From positions 93,527,001 through 93,591,000 of the forward strand of contig NC_072800.1 in the NCBI RefSeq assembly GCF_028583425.1: a stretch of DNA of 64,000 nt, read 5' to 3'. Within the stretch, counting starts at the first letter, position 1. Each line of letters opens with the position of its first letter. The stretch comes from Eublepharis macularius (Eukaryota > Chordata > Lepidosauria > Squamata > Eublepharidae). Of this stretch, positions 27,601-42,600 are shown piece by piece. The notes beneath the pieces are model-generated. The model ran no database searches and had not been told where the DNA came from. It worked only from the letters and a program-made list of their open reading frames with translations. Both the position numbers and the translations under genes were made by a program.

Positions 27601-30600
27601 GCGGCACCACAAAGATGGACATGATGGTGGCAATGAGAGAGGAGAGGACAGGACTCATGAGTGGCCACACACGGGAAGCGGGGAGAAAACCACACCCGAG
27701 TGCTCCCTGACACACACCTTCACAGTGCCCCCTGCTGGCACGTGGCCCACGTTGTCCAGAGACCCCACTTTTGCCTGGGCCTTTTCCTTGAAGTTCAGCT
27801 TCTGGTTTTCAATCTTGACATCTCCACCCCCTGGAACAAGCAAAAGAAGCAGGAAGGTAATTCATCTGACAGAGGCCTGAGGTTTCCCTCCTAAAACTTG
27901 GAAAGAGACAGGGACCAAAGACTTCACTGCTACGTACTCTCTGTTGTCTTCTGTCCTCCTGTTGCTTTGAGTATGTTCCTACTGAGTCGTTCTAGCTGCT
28001 GTGGCATGGTGCTTAAGTGGCTGGGCTGCAAGCCAGTGCTCTGCTGGTTCAACTCCCACTCCAGCCACACCTCTCAGACCAGCTTCCCAGCTGTTTTGTG
28101 AGGGTAGTAATAACACTGACTTTGTTAACTGCTCTGAGTGTAACACTCATCTGTCCAGAAGAGCAGTATTTACGCACACAGTTATTGCGCACAGCACACA
28201 ATCTTGCACACAGAAGGCGCCTGGTGCAGTCCTTGCCGGCACCTCCACTTGCAAAACCTCAGACAGATGAAGGGGGCCTTGGAGAGCTTCTGCCAGTTTG
28301 AATACTTCAGCTAGATGGACTGGGGCGGGGGGGATCTTTGTTGTTCTGGCTGGCTGCTAGCAAAGCAGTGAGTGGACTACCTTTGAGGCCCAGTGGCCTG
28401 TTCTACAGCTTCCCACCCTGGTATTGTTGGGGGATGCTACCTCCACACCACGGCGAGGACAACATGTGCGGCATCAAACAGGATCCTGTGGCTCTCTGGC
28501 CCTCCCCCGATAATCCACTGCTGGTCCTTTAAATCCACTCCATAATCTGATCCTGCTGAGTCTTTCTATTAAAAGGTGCCCTGAGTGCTCAGTGGGAAGG
28601 AAGTCAGCATGGCTAAGACGGGACTCCTGTGCCTGACTAGCCGGTGCAGCGAAGTCTCTCAGCCCAGCTGCACCCAAGTCACAGTTTGGGTCACTGGCCC
28701 GAAACAAGCCGCTCTCCCCTCAGCCCTGGAACAGGTGGGTCGGCCTGCCTGCCTCCCAGAAGTGGCTCCTGTGTCAAGTGAGGAGTTTTGCTCTGCTGGG
28801 GCAAGGCTCCTCACTTGGCGGAAGAGCGCCAAGGGACCCAGCTCCAGAAATGCTCAGCCGCCCAATGGCAGGCATGGAAGGCTTGAGACACTCAAACAGT
28901 GGACTACATGCACTGGAATCAGCAGCGTCGTTCATCACAGTGGCCACCGGGAACAGTCCCCAAACCTCCCAGTCCACTGCCTCTGTGCAAGCCACAAAGT
29001 CTTACCAAACAGCAGACTGAGCCCAGTACCCCGCCCTCCCACCCCCGACAGCCTCCACCACCTCCTCTCTCACCTGGCTTGTGCTTGATATTTGCCTTTG
29101 AGCCACACTTGGAGGACACTTTGGAGAGATCGATCTTCTTGTTCAGGATCTGCACCTGCAGAATGGTAGGAGGAAGAAGTGGTCCACCTCAGAAAGGAGG
29201 GAGTCCGTCACAGCTCTGCGCGAGTTTTGGGCACGAACACGGCCGTGCCACCGCTGCCCCCTCGCCCTCTCCCAGGTGCATGGCTCGAGCTGAAGGTGCT
29301 CCGGGGACTTGCAAGAAAGACGTGCTCATGCAACGGAGGACTTGGGGCTCTCAACAGCCCCACCCACAGGCAGCACAAAGTTAGCATCCTGCAGAGACCC
29401 AGCGGGGGGAGCACGGCCAGAGAGGACAGAATCGTGCCTAGCAACAGCACTGGAAATCGTAAAGTGCACTGTGAAATGCTTTAGAGCATTATTATTATTA
29501 TTATAAATAATAATAATAGCAGCAACGGGGACAAGACGAGCACTGGGTGAACGAAATCCACCTGCTCAGAAATCCTCCAGGCCCTCCTTTCGGCCCTGCC
29601 TTTACCTCCTCTCTGAGGGGTCAGTCTCTGCTTTGGGCAGCTGGAAAGACTGGGCCACGCCACGTTTGGAAAAAACAGCCCCTCCCTCCCTCCCTCCCTC
29701 CCACGGAATAGAAGTGCGGTACTTGTAAAACCCACGTTCTGTGCCAGGAATATATTATGCCCATCTGCATAATTTATTCCAAGTTTCAAAGAACTTAAAG
29801 GGACAGAGTGGGAAAGAAAAATGAAGGGTAGGAAGGGAAAAGAGGTGAGGCAACAAGGGGAGGGGGCACCACAGAGGGCCCCCCCAACGCCCCCGGAAGC
29901 TCTGCCCAGCCGCGCCTTCGTATCTCAGCTCTAACCAGGGATTCTTACTCAAAGTTTTTAGGTTTCTCCCTAAAACTACTAAGGCTAGAAAGACACCGTG
30001 GCTGCCTGACTAATGCTTGGGTGAGCCAAACCGGCATAAATGCTGCCAATTGGTGAAAAGGCTGTCTCACTCGATGAGTTGGGGCTTCTGGTTATTCGTC
30101 AGCGAGCTGGGCATAGAGCAAAAGCTTTTACGTGGGGCAAATGAAGCACCTGAATTGACCTGTACAAAACGCAGCCCAATTCAGTGTAGTCTACGGCTGT
30201 CGGGTCCCACAGGTGCTACCAGTGGGCACTTCCCACTGCCCTCAGGGGAAAAAATGGTGAGAAAATGGGGGAGCAGGGACAGGCACCATCCCAATGTGCT
30301 ACTGAGGGGACATGATGGGCAGTGGCCTAATTATGTTTTGCCCAAATGCTAGAGTGCCCCCAGCAATATGTAATTGTCACTTCTGGGCACACAGGAAGTG
30401 ACAACAGTGAGTCATTGGCAACATCATTTTGTCAGTGGAGAGGACCGCCCCCCTCAACTGGGTAAGGCTTCCACTGCGTGCCAGCCTTGTCCCTGCTGCT
30501 GGCAACCTCAGCACAACCCACCCTCAGATGGGGCAGGAGCCTTCTGCTGGGGGTAGGAAAAAAACAGGTCCTTTCCCCACTCAACACCAAACCAATGCTT

Positions 30601-33600
30601 CTCCATAAACTTGGGGCCAACATGAAGATGCAGGAGGTACTTTGGAAGGGCCAAGGAAGCTGCTTCAGCCACTGCTGAGTTTCTCCAGAAAATAAATCAT
30701 CTCTGCTGTCTTGCACAGACCAAGAGTCAATCTTGCCTCCTAACTATGGGCACACAGCGCCTGCAAGCAACTTAACTCCTCCTGCACAGCAGGGAAAATG
30801 GTGCATTAAGGGCACCTGGGCAAGCAGCACGTTTAGATGCCTTTGCAACATCATTATCATTGCCTGGCTGATAAGGGTGTTAGGGCCATCTTGTAAGGAC
30901 TTGGGAGTGACTGTACTGAAGAAATATCATCGGGGCCTCTGGGAGGTCCCAGCAAGGCTGCAGAACAATCAAGTGTCAACTCCGACTGGGGAGGCAACAC
31001 GAAACGGATCAAAGGTGAAACTCCATCACATCAAAGGCCAAGTTGGCAACTGTGGCGGTTCTACTCACATCAGTACTGCCCTGGCTGGGCTTGGGGCCGG
31101 TGCACGGCTGGGAGTGGTTGCCAGAAGCTGGCCTTTGGGCATTTGGAACCTGAAAACAACAAGCACTTTACTCTCTGTTCTGCACGTATGAACAGCTTTG
31201 GTTTGTGGATCAAAGTGATGAGAAGCAGATGACAGCGAGGGAAAGGGAAGGAGAGACAGGCCAGAGCGGGCACTATTCCTCTTCCATGCAGCTCCAGAGG
31301 GGCCACAGGAGGGATGAGGAGATAGCAAAGTTGGGGAAAAAGGGACAACTCGGCACAAAGGGTTTTAGCATAATCTAGCACGTATCCCTACCAAGCACTT
31401 CTGCATCACCTAGAACACATCCCTACAAAGGGCTTGTGCCTGCAACTCTTTTGATGGGGAGGAGAAAGAGAGAGAGTGCCTGCAGCTAACAAGGAAAGGT
31501 TCTGCATATAAGAAGAGAACATGAGAAGCAGCAGTACAGGTGGGACTGTTTTCTGTCATGGAGCTTCCCCCTCCCAGTCCAAGAGCATCTGAATGTATAG
31601 TGAAACAACGTCCCAGTGCCATTAGGGAAAGCGCAACCCCCCACCCACCCACAGAGATCTACCGAAACATGAGCTTCGCGAGGAACCAGATCAGCCAGGA
31701 GTGGAAAGCTGCTGTGGTAGCCAGGATGGATTCTGCTTCATTGAACACCATGGGATGGACTGGCCAGCGTGAGAAGAGTCCTGAAGGCTCACGTGCCCAG
31801 CAGAAGAAAGAACGCTTAATAAGGGAAAGGCCTTTTCTTTCTGAGGAGGTAACAGTGACCCAGCGAGAACACACCTCTGTTTTGGGCAGTGTGAAGCCAG
31901 GAGGCATATGGGTCCTGTCTCAGATGCCAAGCCCCTGCATGTGCTGAAAAGCCACCAGGCTTAACAGGTCAGATCTCCGTCCCCACCCCCACCCCCACCA
32001 CTGAAGGCTACAGAGATGCAAGTGGGACACTCGCAACTCCTTGCTGTGGATTCCAGACCACCTTCCTCAAGCAAAAGGAACCTCAGACAGCAAACACAGA
32101 AGTAACTAACGCTCTGATGGGTTAATCGCAATATTGAAGGGGTTAGAAACTCACAGGACTAGTCTTCCCTCAGGAAACTCTTCAGGGAGCTCCATGCCAA
32201 AGCCACCTCAGCACAGGAGGGTTCCCAAGAAGCCCCGTTTCCCCCCCAAAAGCCCCTCCTAGGAAAGCAGCCGTGAAGCCAGCAGTCTGCAGAACGCAAG
32301 CCACAGGAGCCTTCTGCCAGGGAAAGGGAAGGGCACACAGTTAGATCGCTGCCCCTCGCACAGGACACGCATGGCTGTGATGACACAGAAGTGCAGACGA
32401 GCCACAGTGTGGCACAGAGAGGACAACATTCAGCTACCGAAGGATCTCACTTTTTTAAAAAAAACCTGCACGGCAAGTTTTTGGCCCACTGAAGAGACAG
32501 GCTTGAAAGTGTGTAACATCTGCTGAAACCTCGGTAGCCCGAAAAGCGGCTGAATAAAGTTTCCAGTGGTGGCAGGGCCTCAGAGTCCATGCGATGACTA
32601 TCAAAACCAGAATTGCACAAAAATCCCCATAGTGCAGACTTTATCTAAAATAAAAATGGCAAAAGAACTCTCTGGATATGCCATACTGGCGGCAGAATCC
32701 TGTTGGGTGTGGAATGTGAACATGGCTGCCATTCAGAGCCAACGTTCCCAAACTAGGAGGTTTCCTGCACAGAACATTCACACAGCCGCTCTGCTGCCAG
32801 CTGAGACAAGCCAGCCCCAAATCAACTGCGGAGTGGCGGGCCTCCAGAAGATGTTCTGGGTTCGGCTCTGGCAAGCCTTGCAGCTACGAAGCAGCACGAA
32901 CAAAGGGCTTCCTGGAGCCTAGACCAGCATGCACCGAAAACATCCTGAGCTAACTGTAGCCTGCCCCCGAATACGCTAGGTTAAAGCCCAACCTCAACAG
33001 TGAACCGTCAGCAGACGCCTTCATTTTCTACCCTTCTATACAAGGGCAAGATTTTGGGAAATGTCACTCACTCCAGAACAGCCTTGTTCCACACAGGCAC
33101 CCACCCCCAGCTGAAGAAGATTCGGAAGGAAGACAGAAGGCTAATGCTTCTCTGCTTGAAGTTCTTTAGAAGAAGCTGCCATCTCCTGCGAAGACCCACT
33201 GCCCTCCAAGGAACTGTGCACCTTATCAGGTTCACAGACTGTTTAATGTCCCTCACTGCAGCCTTCAGTTCGAGGTGTCCCTCATGTAGCGGGTATGAAT
33301 TTTTAGACCAGAGAAGGAGGGGAGACTTCAGAAAATGCTCTAGTGCTGCTCCCAGCTCCTTTTTGATATGGAAAAAGAACACACACACACATATACATAT
33401 ATATGGACACACAGAAAAGCACATTACAGTCAAAACCAGGACAAGAAAAATTAAAAAGGAGTTAGTAGAGAGACAGCTGTCCAGTGCCCTTTATACTTAC
33501 ATTCCCACCTCCAGGGACATGCTTAATATTGTCCTTGGACCCACACTTGGACTGGACGTGGCTGTAGTTGGCTTTTTTGGAGACTATCTGGACCTGGAGC

Positions 33601-36600
33601 GTCATGGAGATGGAGAGAACGACACAAGGGAAGAGGGCCGGTTAGAACTCTCTTACGGGAGCAACACTCTGGTGTGGCAAACAGAGGGACAGGCAGTGAG
33701 CGGTGTTAGAATTCCAACCTGACTGAGGATTAAGTGTGAACAAACTCGGACAGGGAAGGGACAGAAAAAGAGAACGGAAGCAAATGAACATGTGAGATGG
33801 CAAAGCAGACAGTGGGAGTGGCGCCAGCGTTCTCAGGGCTGGTACGGAATGACCTGTGGGAAGAAGGCTAGTGGCGAGTTGCAGCGGCAGGCGGCAGGCA
33901 CGGAAGTGTCTCTTACGGCAGGTAAAAGAGTAAGGGGGCCAGGTAACGCAGTCACCGGTTGGCTGGACATGTTTGGCTGCCTGGGGGAGAAGAGTCAGCT
34001 GACACATCCAAGGAAGGACTGTGACAACCTGCCATCGAATTAGTGCGGCCCTCCCCGCAGCCACCCTTGTGTGCATCCGAAAGATGCTCAACGACTCCGC
34101 TAACATCAGCAGGGCCGAGTCACACCTTGCTGGGAACTCTATACGACATATCCAGTCCATAGGCGCTTTTCCTTCTGTGAATGCAGCAAATGCACACACA
34201 TGCATACATGGGGTTGTCATCTGTGGTCTGAATAACTATTTTTGGCATGGAAAAATGATTTCCATACAAGAAGAGTGGGTGAGTCTCTGGGCACGTTAAT
34301 GTCCAGTGCTCACGCTCTCCCCTCACTGCAGAGGGAGGAAGGTGCTGCAGAGCCCAGACCAAGTGTCAGTTGAGTGTGGCATCTCCCTGACCACCCAGAC
34401 TGTCCCCAGAAAGAAGAAGGGGTCATCGGGGTGGGGGGGGGGGAGGTTCAAGGAGACTGCCACATCCTGACTGCTTTCACCCCGTGGGAGAAGAGGGGCA
34501 CCTGCTCCCCTGAGATTTCTCCCTGGAAAGTAAAGAGTGAGCAGGCACTAAAACTAATCCCCACGTGGGGGAAAGGGAAGAATGTCCTGAAGCCGAATCG
34601 ACATTTTTCCACGTGCTTATTCAACACGTGGGGACAGAAAGGCGAGGCAAACACAGCACAAGGCTAGGGCAACAGCAGCAGCTGAGCTCTCGCAGGTTTT
34701 CGTTTGGCTACAGCTCCCAGGACAGTCCCTCTCCCCACCTCCCCCCGCCTCGTGAACAACTCTGCTGTTATGCTTGACAAAGTCACCTCCCCTGCCCATT
34801 TCAAGCCAGTTTGCCTATAGCCAGGATGAGAAGACCTAGCCAGCGGAAGCCAAATGATTGTATCACCCTGCCACATCAGCAAAATTCAAACTAATTGGGG
34901 CCATGTTTGATGCCAGCAAGACTGAGGCATTGTCTGCCCTCCGTACAAGCACAAGCAAGCCCCAGCACCCATCAAATCCCAACAAGATGCATGGAAAGGC
35001 TGAGCATGACGAAGTCAAGTCTTAGCTAGCTGTCAGGCTCCTCCACAGAGCGATCAGAGCCTGGGGTGGGTTTGCCCTCCAGCGTTCCTCCTTGCCTCAA
35101 AAGTAGGAAGGAGCGGGGTTTGCAGCACCCTTAGCCCTCTCTCCCTCGCACAAGCTCTGCACCTTGCAGTGTGGAACCCTGGGCTGGCTGTTTCCTCCCC
35201 GGCCTCCCATGGGAGTCCACCTTTTAAAGGCTCCTCCTTGGGAGTGGCTCTGCCTCCCCCCCCCCAGGCCCCACCAATGTCTGGAGGAGGCTTCTTTCCT
35301 CAAGATACAGACTCTGTAGGGGACCTATCCCCATACTCTCGAGGTTTCTCCCGCCCCCCCCTCCTTCCCCTTTCCAATTGGCCCTCTCCAGGCCCTATGG
35401 CTTGGCTTGGATGCTGGCTGCGGGAGTATGCCCTGACCTGTCCTCCCAGCCAGAATCGCCACCATCTTTCTCGGTGACCTCAAGGCCTGGCTTGCCTCCC
35501 TTTCCCCTCAAGTGGAGGCAGCGTTTTGGGAGGCCTTCAGGGTCTTGGCCACCTTTGCCGCCATGGGCAGCAGTGCAGAGCTGCCTGTCGCTGCAACTCG
35601 CCACTAGCCTCCGGCTTGGCTCTCCTCCCAAGGTGATACAGCGGCTGGGGCTGCTCTTTGGCGCACATCTGGAGTTGCGGTGGAATCTATTCCAAGGGGG
35701 AGACAGGGGTGGAGGTCCCTCCGACCACGGACACTAGCCTTCTTCCTGACATGCTTCTACCTCCACGGACAGGAAAAGCATTTTTTCCTGGTATGGAAAA
35801 GCAGTCCATCACGTGAGCCCTGCACCTGCAGTCTGAAGTGGTATTGCCCAGACACAAGTTCACCACCTCTGTAGGAACTAGACCCTCAAGTCTCAATCCA
35901 AGTGTGCATACGATACAAAGTTTAAATGTCCCTTTGCATTTAAAAACAAAGTTCTTAAATATCTTGTGAAAAAGCTCGATGGGAGAAATATAGCAACTGA
36001 AAGCTGCCAAGGGACATGGGGCAGGCAAGAGAGAAGAAATTTGGTTCTTCGGGGCTTGGGAAGTTGAAGGGAGCTCCCCGACCTTTTCTGGGCGGGAAGG
36101 CTGACCTCAGCTATTTATCCCCTCCTGAAAACAGAGAAGGTCACTTCCGTGGCCCCTCCTGCCACAGCTTCTTATCAGAAAAAAGAAAGAGGGGTGGGGA
36201 CTCATCTCACCCCACGAACTTCATCGACAGTGGAACGGGACATACACACAGGAAGATGCGTGCAAAGGAAGGGGTCCAAGAGCAGGGACAAGAAGAAGAA
36301 GAAGAAGAAGAAGGAAGTGTGAGAGTTAAGAGAGAAGGGAAAGTGACCCAAACAGGGGCAGAGGAAAAATAAGTCACAGAGTCGGTCCTTTTCTCTCCCA
36401 AGTCATAGAAGGCTGAAATAAAACTCACTTTCCCATTGGGCTGCTTTTGGGGCCCCTCTTTTGTAACAGCCGTTTTAGATACTGCATTGAGTTCAGGCTT
36501 TCGGGCAGCCCCAGCTGACTCTGCCTTTCTCTCTACTTTTGCCTAAATGGAGACAAATGGAGGGTGACTTTTACATCATGAGAATTAAAAAATAAAAAAA

Positions 36601-39600
36601 GCAATGATGGGAAAGGAGTATGGATGTCAAACCAACACCTGGAGTGTTCACATAGCCCTGTTAAACCAGAGGGGCATCTTTGCAAAGGTGACGTCTTATA
36701 CCCAAGGTAGGAGAAACACAGAGCAAGGGGCAAAGGGGTGAAGAGCCGGGAGACCTGGGTTCAAGCCCTCACCCCCGTTTGTCATGGACTCCATGTGCGG
36801 CTTTGGACACCCCCCCGCCCAATGATGCAGCAGTGCCAGCAGCATCCCTCGCCCGAGACTGTGCCTGGACACACCCAGACCCTCCTGCTGCAGCAGGGCC
36901 GGCCACGGAGTTTGCCACCAGCGCTGAGGGGGGCTCTGCCTGGAAGCACCCCCCCCCCCAGATTCTGGTCCCAGCCAAGCTCAGAAAGCATTCTAGAGAA
37001 CTTCTAGGGGCGAAACCACATGTAAAATCTGGAGCTGGAAAGCTCACCAGGCATCTTGCCACTTCTGGTCTTCCAAACTAGTGCATGTTTTTGCCCTCCT
37101 CGAACCTACATGCTCTGTTTTCTTGATCCAAGTATGCCCCCTCCCCATTCTGCAAACGGTCATTGGTTCAAAATGAGAATCTGTTTCTGGAGTAGCTCGA
37201 AAGCACCCAGTAACTATCTGCACGGTTTATTAAAAAAACCAAAAAAAAAGCATGCAACACCAGAAGCTTTTCTCCCCTGATGTCCTACACCAAGGCAATT
37301 ACACAACGGAGGTGTTTCCCTCCTATTCGTTTAAGCAATGTCCTCCAAAGAGAAGGCAACCTGGCCCAAGAACTCCACCCTTGCTGATTTCTAATGCATC
37401 ATAAGGACAGGAAAATTAGAAACAAATGGCTGAGTGGAATAAGATCAGCAGCCTGCAGAACTGGAGTGCATTAAAAGACATCTCCCAACTGCTAAAATGG
37501 GAGGCATCCATTTTGGGGCCATGCCCTTCAGCCCCAGCTCCCACCAATAGCCCTACGGACATGCCTGCAGTTTGTCTCCTGAGTTTTGTTCCTGCTGCTG
37601 CTGTCCTTGCGGCCCACACCACAGACAGAGGGACAATCGTTTGCTGAATATGCAGGAAAAGGTGGTGGCTCTGTAATGAACCACCCAACCCCTTGAGGAT
37701 ACTCTTCTGTGCAAGCCTCACTGATACAGAACATGCGCTGCACAGGAGCACAGCACTGTCCTTGCCCAGTCAAGCCAGGGAAGTATGAATCTCCCTGTGG
37801 GCTGCACCACGTTAACTAGCGTGGGAACAAACAAACTGGATTTCCCATCTCAGTTTTCAAGATGCTGGTCCACGTCCCCCTCCATGTAAGCACGAATTGT
37901 TGGGATGTTTCGCCCCCCCGAACTTTGCTGAATACCCTGGGTCAGTCCTGCACCAATGCATCTCTCTCTTATTCCAGGGATGAGTCTCTATAGCCTCCCT
38001 GCTGATGCAGGCAGGATGACTTATCCTGGGATAAAAGAGAGGAGATCTGAAGGGCCTTTGGTGTTGCCAAGGACTGTTGGTGTTCTTTCATGTGTGAGGC
38101 TCGGAATACCTGTGAAGTGTGAACATTTTTTTTTAAAATGGGAATTGCTTATCATCTCCCTTCATCCTTTGAGATGGGAAGAGCTCTAGATATCCAACAA
38201 ATAATTTGCTTATGGACTGAGAAGTTCAAGGATGGACCTGTTCTCTGGAGGCAACCAAATGTATAAACAAGCCTACGGTTAGCCCAACTAAGCCCTCCTT
38301 TGCTCAAAACGCTAAGCTGGTCACAGCTGAGAGAGACCCAGGGCCGGTTTCAGGTCACACAGAGAAGGCCTTGACAACAAAAGTGCCTCTCTGCAGTAAA
38401 ACAAGGGGCTGCTCCTGAGGCCTGTCCAAGTGAAAAGGTGACCAGGTTTGAGTGGGTGGAAGTGTGCCAGGCACAAGCCTGGATCTCCTCTGGCAACGAC
38501 TGGTGCACCCCCCCCCCCCCGAGAGATGCTGGTGCTGAAAGCCCCGGGAAGTGCTGAACACGCAGAGGCTGGCAGCCACCAACAGGGGGCGCCACAAGAA
38601 AGCGGCTGCATAAAAGGCCCTCCCCTCCTAAGGAAGGGCTCTCTCGCAGCCTGCGCTTCCTCATCGGAAGCATCAGAGCCATCTCAATGTCGTCATGAGA
38701 ACTAAAGCGATCGAAGGACACCGGCGCACAGGCGCTCAGAAGCACTTCCACAGTAGCACAGGCAAACAGTTCTGGATCTTGCCTGCGGAACAGTATTTAC
38801 CTTTCCTCCGCCAGGCTGGTGCTTGATGTTATCTGTGGACCCAATCTTGGAACGGATGTTCTTCAGGTCAGGAACGGATGCACTGGTCGGAGGCCGAGAG
38901 GGCTTGGAAGCGGGGCTGGTTTTGGGTGCGGCTTTTAGTGTGGATGCCTTCTTGGAGTCCGCCATTGTGCTCGCCGTCCCGGAAAGTCTGGGTGCAGTTG
39001 GCTTGGGCCGGTTAGTAGCAGCTCCGGGCAGAGCAGAGGAGGCAGCTGTCGGGGTGGTAGCGCTGATCTTGGCAGTGGTGGAGGCAGGGGCACTCTTGGG
39101 GCGGCTCAGGTCAGCTGCAAAGGAGGAAAACAGGGCAGTCAGTAGAGGAGGCAGCAGGCGCTCCACACCAGGGTGCTCTTTCTTCCGTGTCTGGCGAGCA
39201 GGGCGGGGAGGCAGCCGCTTACCCGATGGTGACTTTGCAGTGGTCTTCTTGGCATCGGCAAGCTTTGTATCCGTCTTGATGGCTGTTGAGACATGAAAAA
39301 GAACGAGGTGAGGCTCTGCGCTGTTTTCCTGAGGCTGGCCAGCTGCGCTCTCAGCACCCTTGCCTTGGCAGTCTACATGCAGGCCTCCTTCCCTGGCAGG
39401 GAGCTTAAGCTGCGGGAGCACTGCTAGAGCCTCCGAAAGACTTCCCAGAGGGTGCCGGGCAAACGCTGACTGCAGAATCCCCCATGTGGCCGCCGCTCTC
39501 CCCTTAAGGCCCTGCTCCACTTCCAGCTAAGCCTGCCCAAGAGCCTGCAAAGAAGTTTGGCGTTCTCTTCAATAGGAACAAAGAACGTGACATTCACATA

Positions 39601-42600
39601 CTCAACCAAGAATATGTATAGTCTGCCTGAACAGAAGACACAGAGAGTTAGTGCTGGGATAAGTTGAAGAGAAGACATCAAAGAACAGTTCTGTTGTTAA
39701 GTCTTCTTTGCTGGATTAGACTCCATAATGCTAATAGCAGCTTGGCTCTGGCAGGCCGCCAAGAGAGCAGGGGTGAGTTCTGTGCCTAAACGCATCCCAC
39801 ACAGACGGAGAGGGAATGGCAATTTCCTGGCTTATTTGCTTTCATTCGCTTGCGTTTTGCTCCGCTTGCCTGCCAAAGGTACAGGCGTAGCAGTGAAATG
39901 GGAAAGCTCTTCTGGAAAAGGCTCACCTTGTTTCACTACACTCTGTCTAACCTGCATCCACCTGTGGATGTGGAGCTGCACAATTTGTCATTTCTACCAC
40001 AAGCAGCACGCGCGGCAGTGTGCACACGGGAAGCTGATCCCAGGGCGAGGATGTACCCTCCAACATTAGTTCACATTTTAGTGGGGCTGATTGCGCCATA
40101 CTTCCAGGTGAAAGGACACCTTGCCCCGCCCCGCCCCGGTTACAGAGCCCTTTTCCCAGCATGCCCCAGGCAGGGAGATACTCACTCGAGGGCCTCTTGG
40201 GGGGAGAAGTGGCTGCGCTCCTGGGGCCGGCTGCTGCATTTGTGCCCGTCGTTGGCCTAGGTGTGGCAGGGCTGCTTTTCACACTAGACCGAGGGGTGGT
40301 AGCGGACAGTGGCTTTGAAGGGGAGGTTCGCTTCTCCACACTCTTTGCATCTGACCCCTAGTAACAGAAAGGACCTAATTCAACCACCGCTCTTGGAGGG
40401 AAAAACCCTTCTCCTAAACAAACAACGGCCTTAAATCAAACAGCAGGCTTTGTCCCACAAGGGCCAGCACCATCTCTTGCGCAGACACTCCAGCACCCTT
40501 TCCGGCACCTGCCAAAGCTTCCCATTCTTCCTAGATCCCGTGGGTGTACGTGAAGCCTGTCACTGACACAGACAGGCATCCCCGGCTGTTCCTTCAGTAG
40601 TGAAGCAGACTGAAGTGAAGCCACGTGGTTTAGTCAGGGAGATCCTCATCAAATATGCGTTTCATGTTGGGTTGAGGTATCTGTTGACTAACAGGCCAAA
40701 TATGGTGGAATGCCCCAAACTTTCTAGGCACCTGGTCCTTTCAAATGTAGTCACCAGAGGAAGGGGCCCCAAGTGTCAAGTCCCCCAAGAATCCACTTCA
40801 TACACATGGAATAATCCTCATTTAGGAGCAGGGACAACCCCCCTCCCAGCTCTCCCCCGCTTCCCAACTGAGCCATGTGGCTCAAGGCCTCCCTCTAGTC
40901 ATGTGCTGTCAAGGCACACCTCTCGGACTAACAGGCATTCAAACTGCTCAGGCCACAGGTAGTTATTATGAATCAGGATCTCTGCTGAAAGTCTATTGCA
41001 TTCGCAGTGGGGGGCGAGGGGAGAAAAAGGGAGAGCAGCGGAACTGGACCGCCGTTGGGCAGGACATGGCAGATTTTGTAATCGGTGTAATTATCTGCCT
41101 CCCCTTTTACTGTCCTTAATTTGACAGCCAGTGACAACTCAATTAGCATTTTAATGGTCAAATGCAAGCATCATTTTTATCATGTTTTGGAAGTACCCTG
41201 AAATAAAAGGTCGGGTGTTCGAGAGAAGTTTTACAAGAGAGCAAGTGGAAGAATATTGATGGGCAAGTCCCTCTCTGCGACACCTCTGTGGTTACATCTG
41301 TACGAACTTATGATGAGTCAGACCAGTGGTTCATCCCACTGAGTACTGTCTACCCTGGCATTAGCTCTCCAGGGTCACAACCCCCCCCCCTCGGACCTTG
41401 TCCCCTTTAGATCTGTCAGAGATGGAACCTGGAACCTTCAGCATGACAATGATGGGTTCCGCCCCCCAGCCACGGTCTCCCTCCTTGACTAGAGACTGGG
41501 ACTTCACAGAACCCACGAGGAGGGAGGTCAGAGCTCTATCCTGAAGTCTACCAAACTTCACAGTTCAGTCACGGAGCAATGACCCAACAGGCACCACATC
41601 CACGGACACATGCGCAAAATGCTGATTTGTTGTTGTTGTTGTTGTTAAAACTCCTGGGCTCTCGTACTGAGCTCTCCATTCCCTCAAATCATTCATGCCA
41701 TCACTGTTGTCATCTGCCAAAAGGGAGTTCTTTAATTACAGGGAGAAGAAAGAAAATTGCTCTCCAGGCTTAGATAGCATTTGTCCAAGACCATCTGGGA
41801 CACAAGCAATGATCAATCCATTTACGAACAGCTGACAGCAGTGGGGAAAGAGGGGGAAATTCCTTTGCCAGGAAGGCATCAAACCTAGGAATACTGGGGG
41901 GGCGGGCGGGCGGGGGGAGGTGGTATTTATTTTGCAGATTTCATTCTCACTCATGATATTAAAATCTGACTCTAATCACAATGTCCGGATTTATAGTTGT
42001 TGACATATTTCTGGATTCAACAGCTCTTTCTGGGTAAGATTCAGAGCGCTTCTAGGCTCATTGCCCATTTGGTTGAGAAATACACACCCCAATTACAAAG
42101 AGTGTCAGAATTTCGATAAGCAAAACCTAGTCACCGGGACTGGTCCTACGGTTACTCCCCAAGAGAAGTATTTACAGGAAAGCACAAGGATCAGCAGCAT
42201 ATGCTCAGGCAACCCGCCCTCCCCCGATTTTGCTCTTTACCCCCCTCCCCCAGATCAAGGGCAGGAGGAAACCAACCAGGGCCGGGGTCACAATGCCAGT
42301 TTAAAGTTCAGCAGGTGAGAGGTCACCACAAGAGGCGGCAGCCTAGGTTATTGCCACCCATATCCCGACTCATGAAAAGTCATGCAAATCAGCCTTTATC
42401 TCAGCTGGATATCCGAATGACTTTCTAGCAGCTGCTTAGGCTAGCTAAGATCTCCTGCTCTCTCCCTCCTCAAACAATCCTGCCTTTTCTCCCTCCTGGC
42501 CCACCACGCTCCCCAAACACCTATGTGAAGTTGTCCTCTCCCCCTGCCTTCGAAACTCCCCTCTTCTTTGAGCCTCTGGCTTGCCTCCTTAGCACACATC

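Larger units (their letters stand above)
25064..27717 (-). other. MAP4 intron
   Basis: Holds a trace of the dispersed reptile repeat (25570-25650), an L2 LINE relic (25690-26640), a worn 5S SINE (26826-26998) and C-rich and G-rich tracts (27373-27484). No further exon seen. Confidence 0.6.

Noticed and set aside
35170-35740. GC-rich, coding-like stretch on the + strand within a MAP4 intron ([20 protein letters not shown] in one frame)
   Set aside because: Frame changes and no family recognised. It could be an old element fragment, but I cannot support any name.
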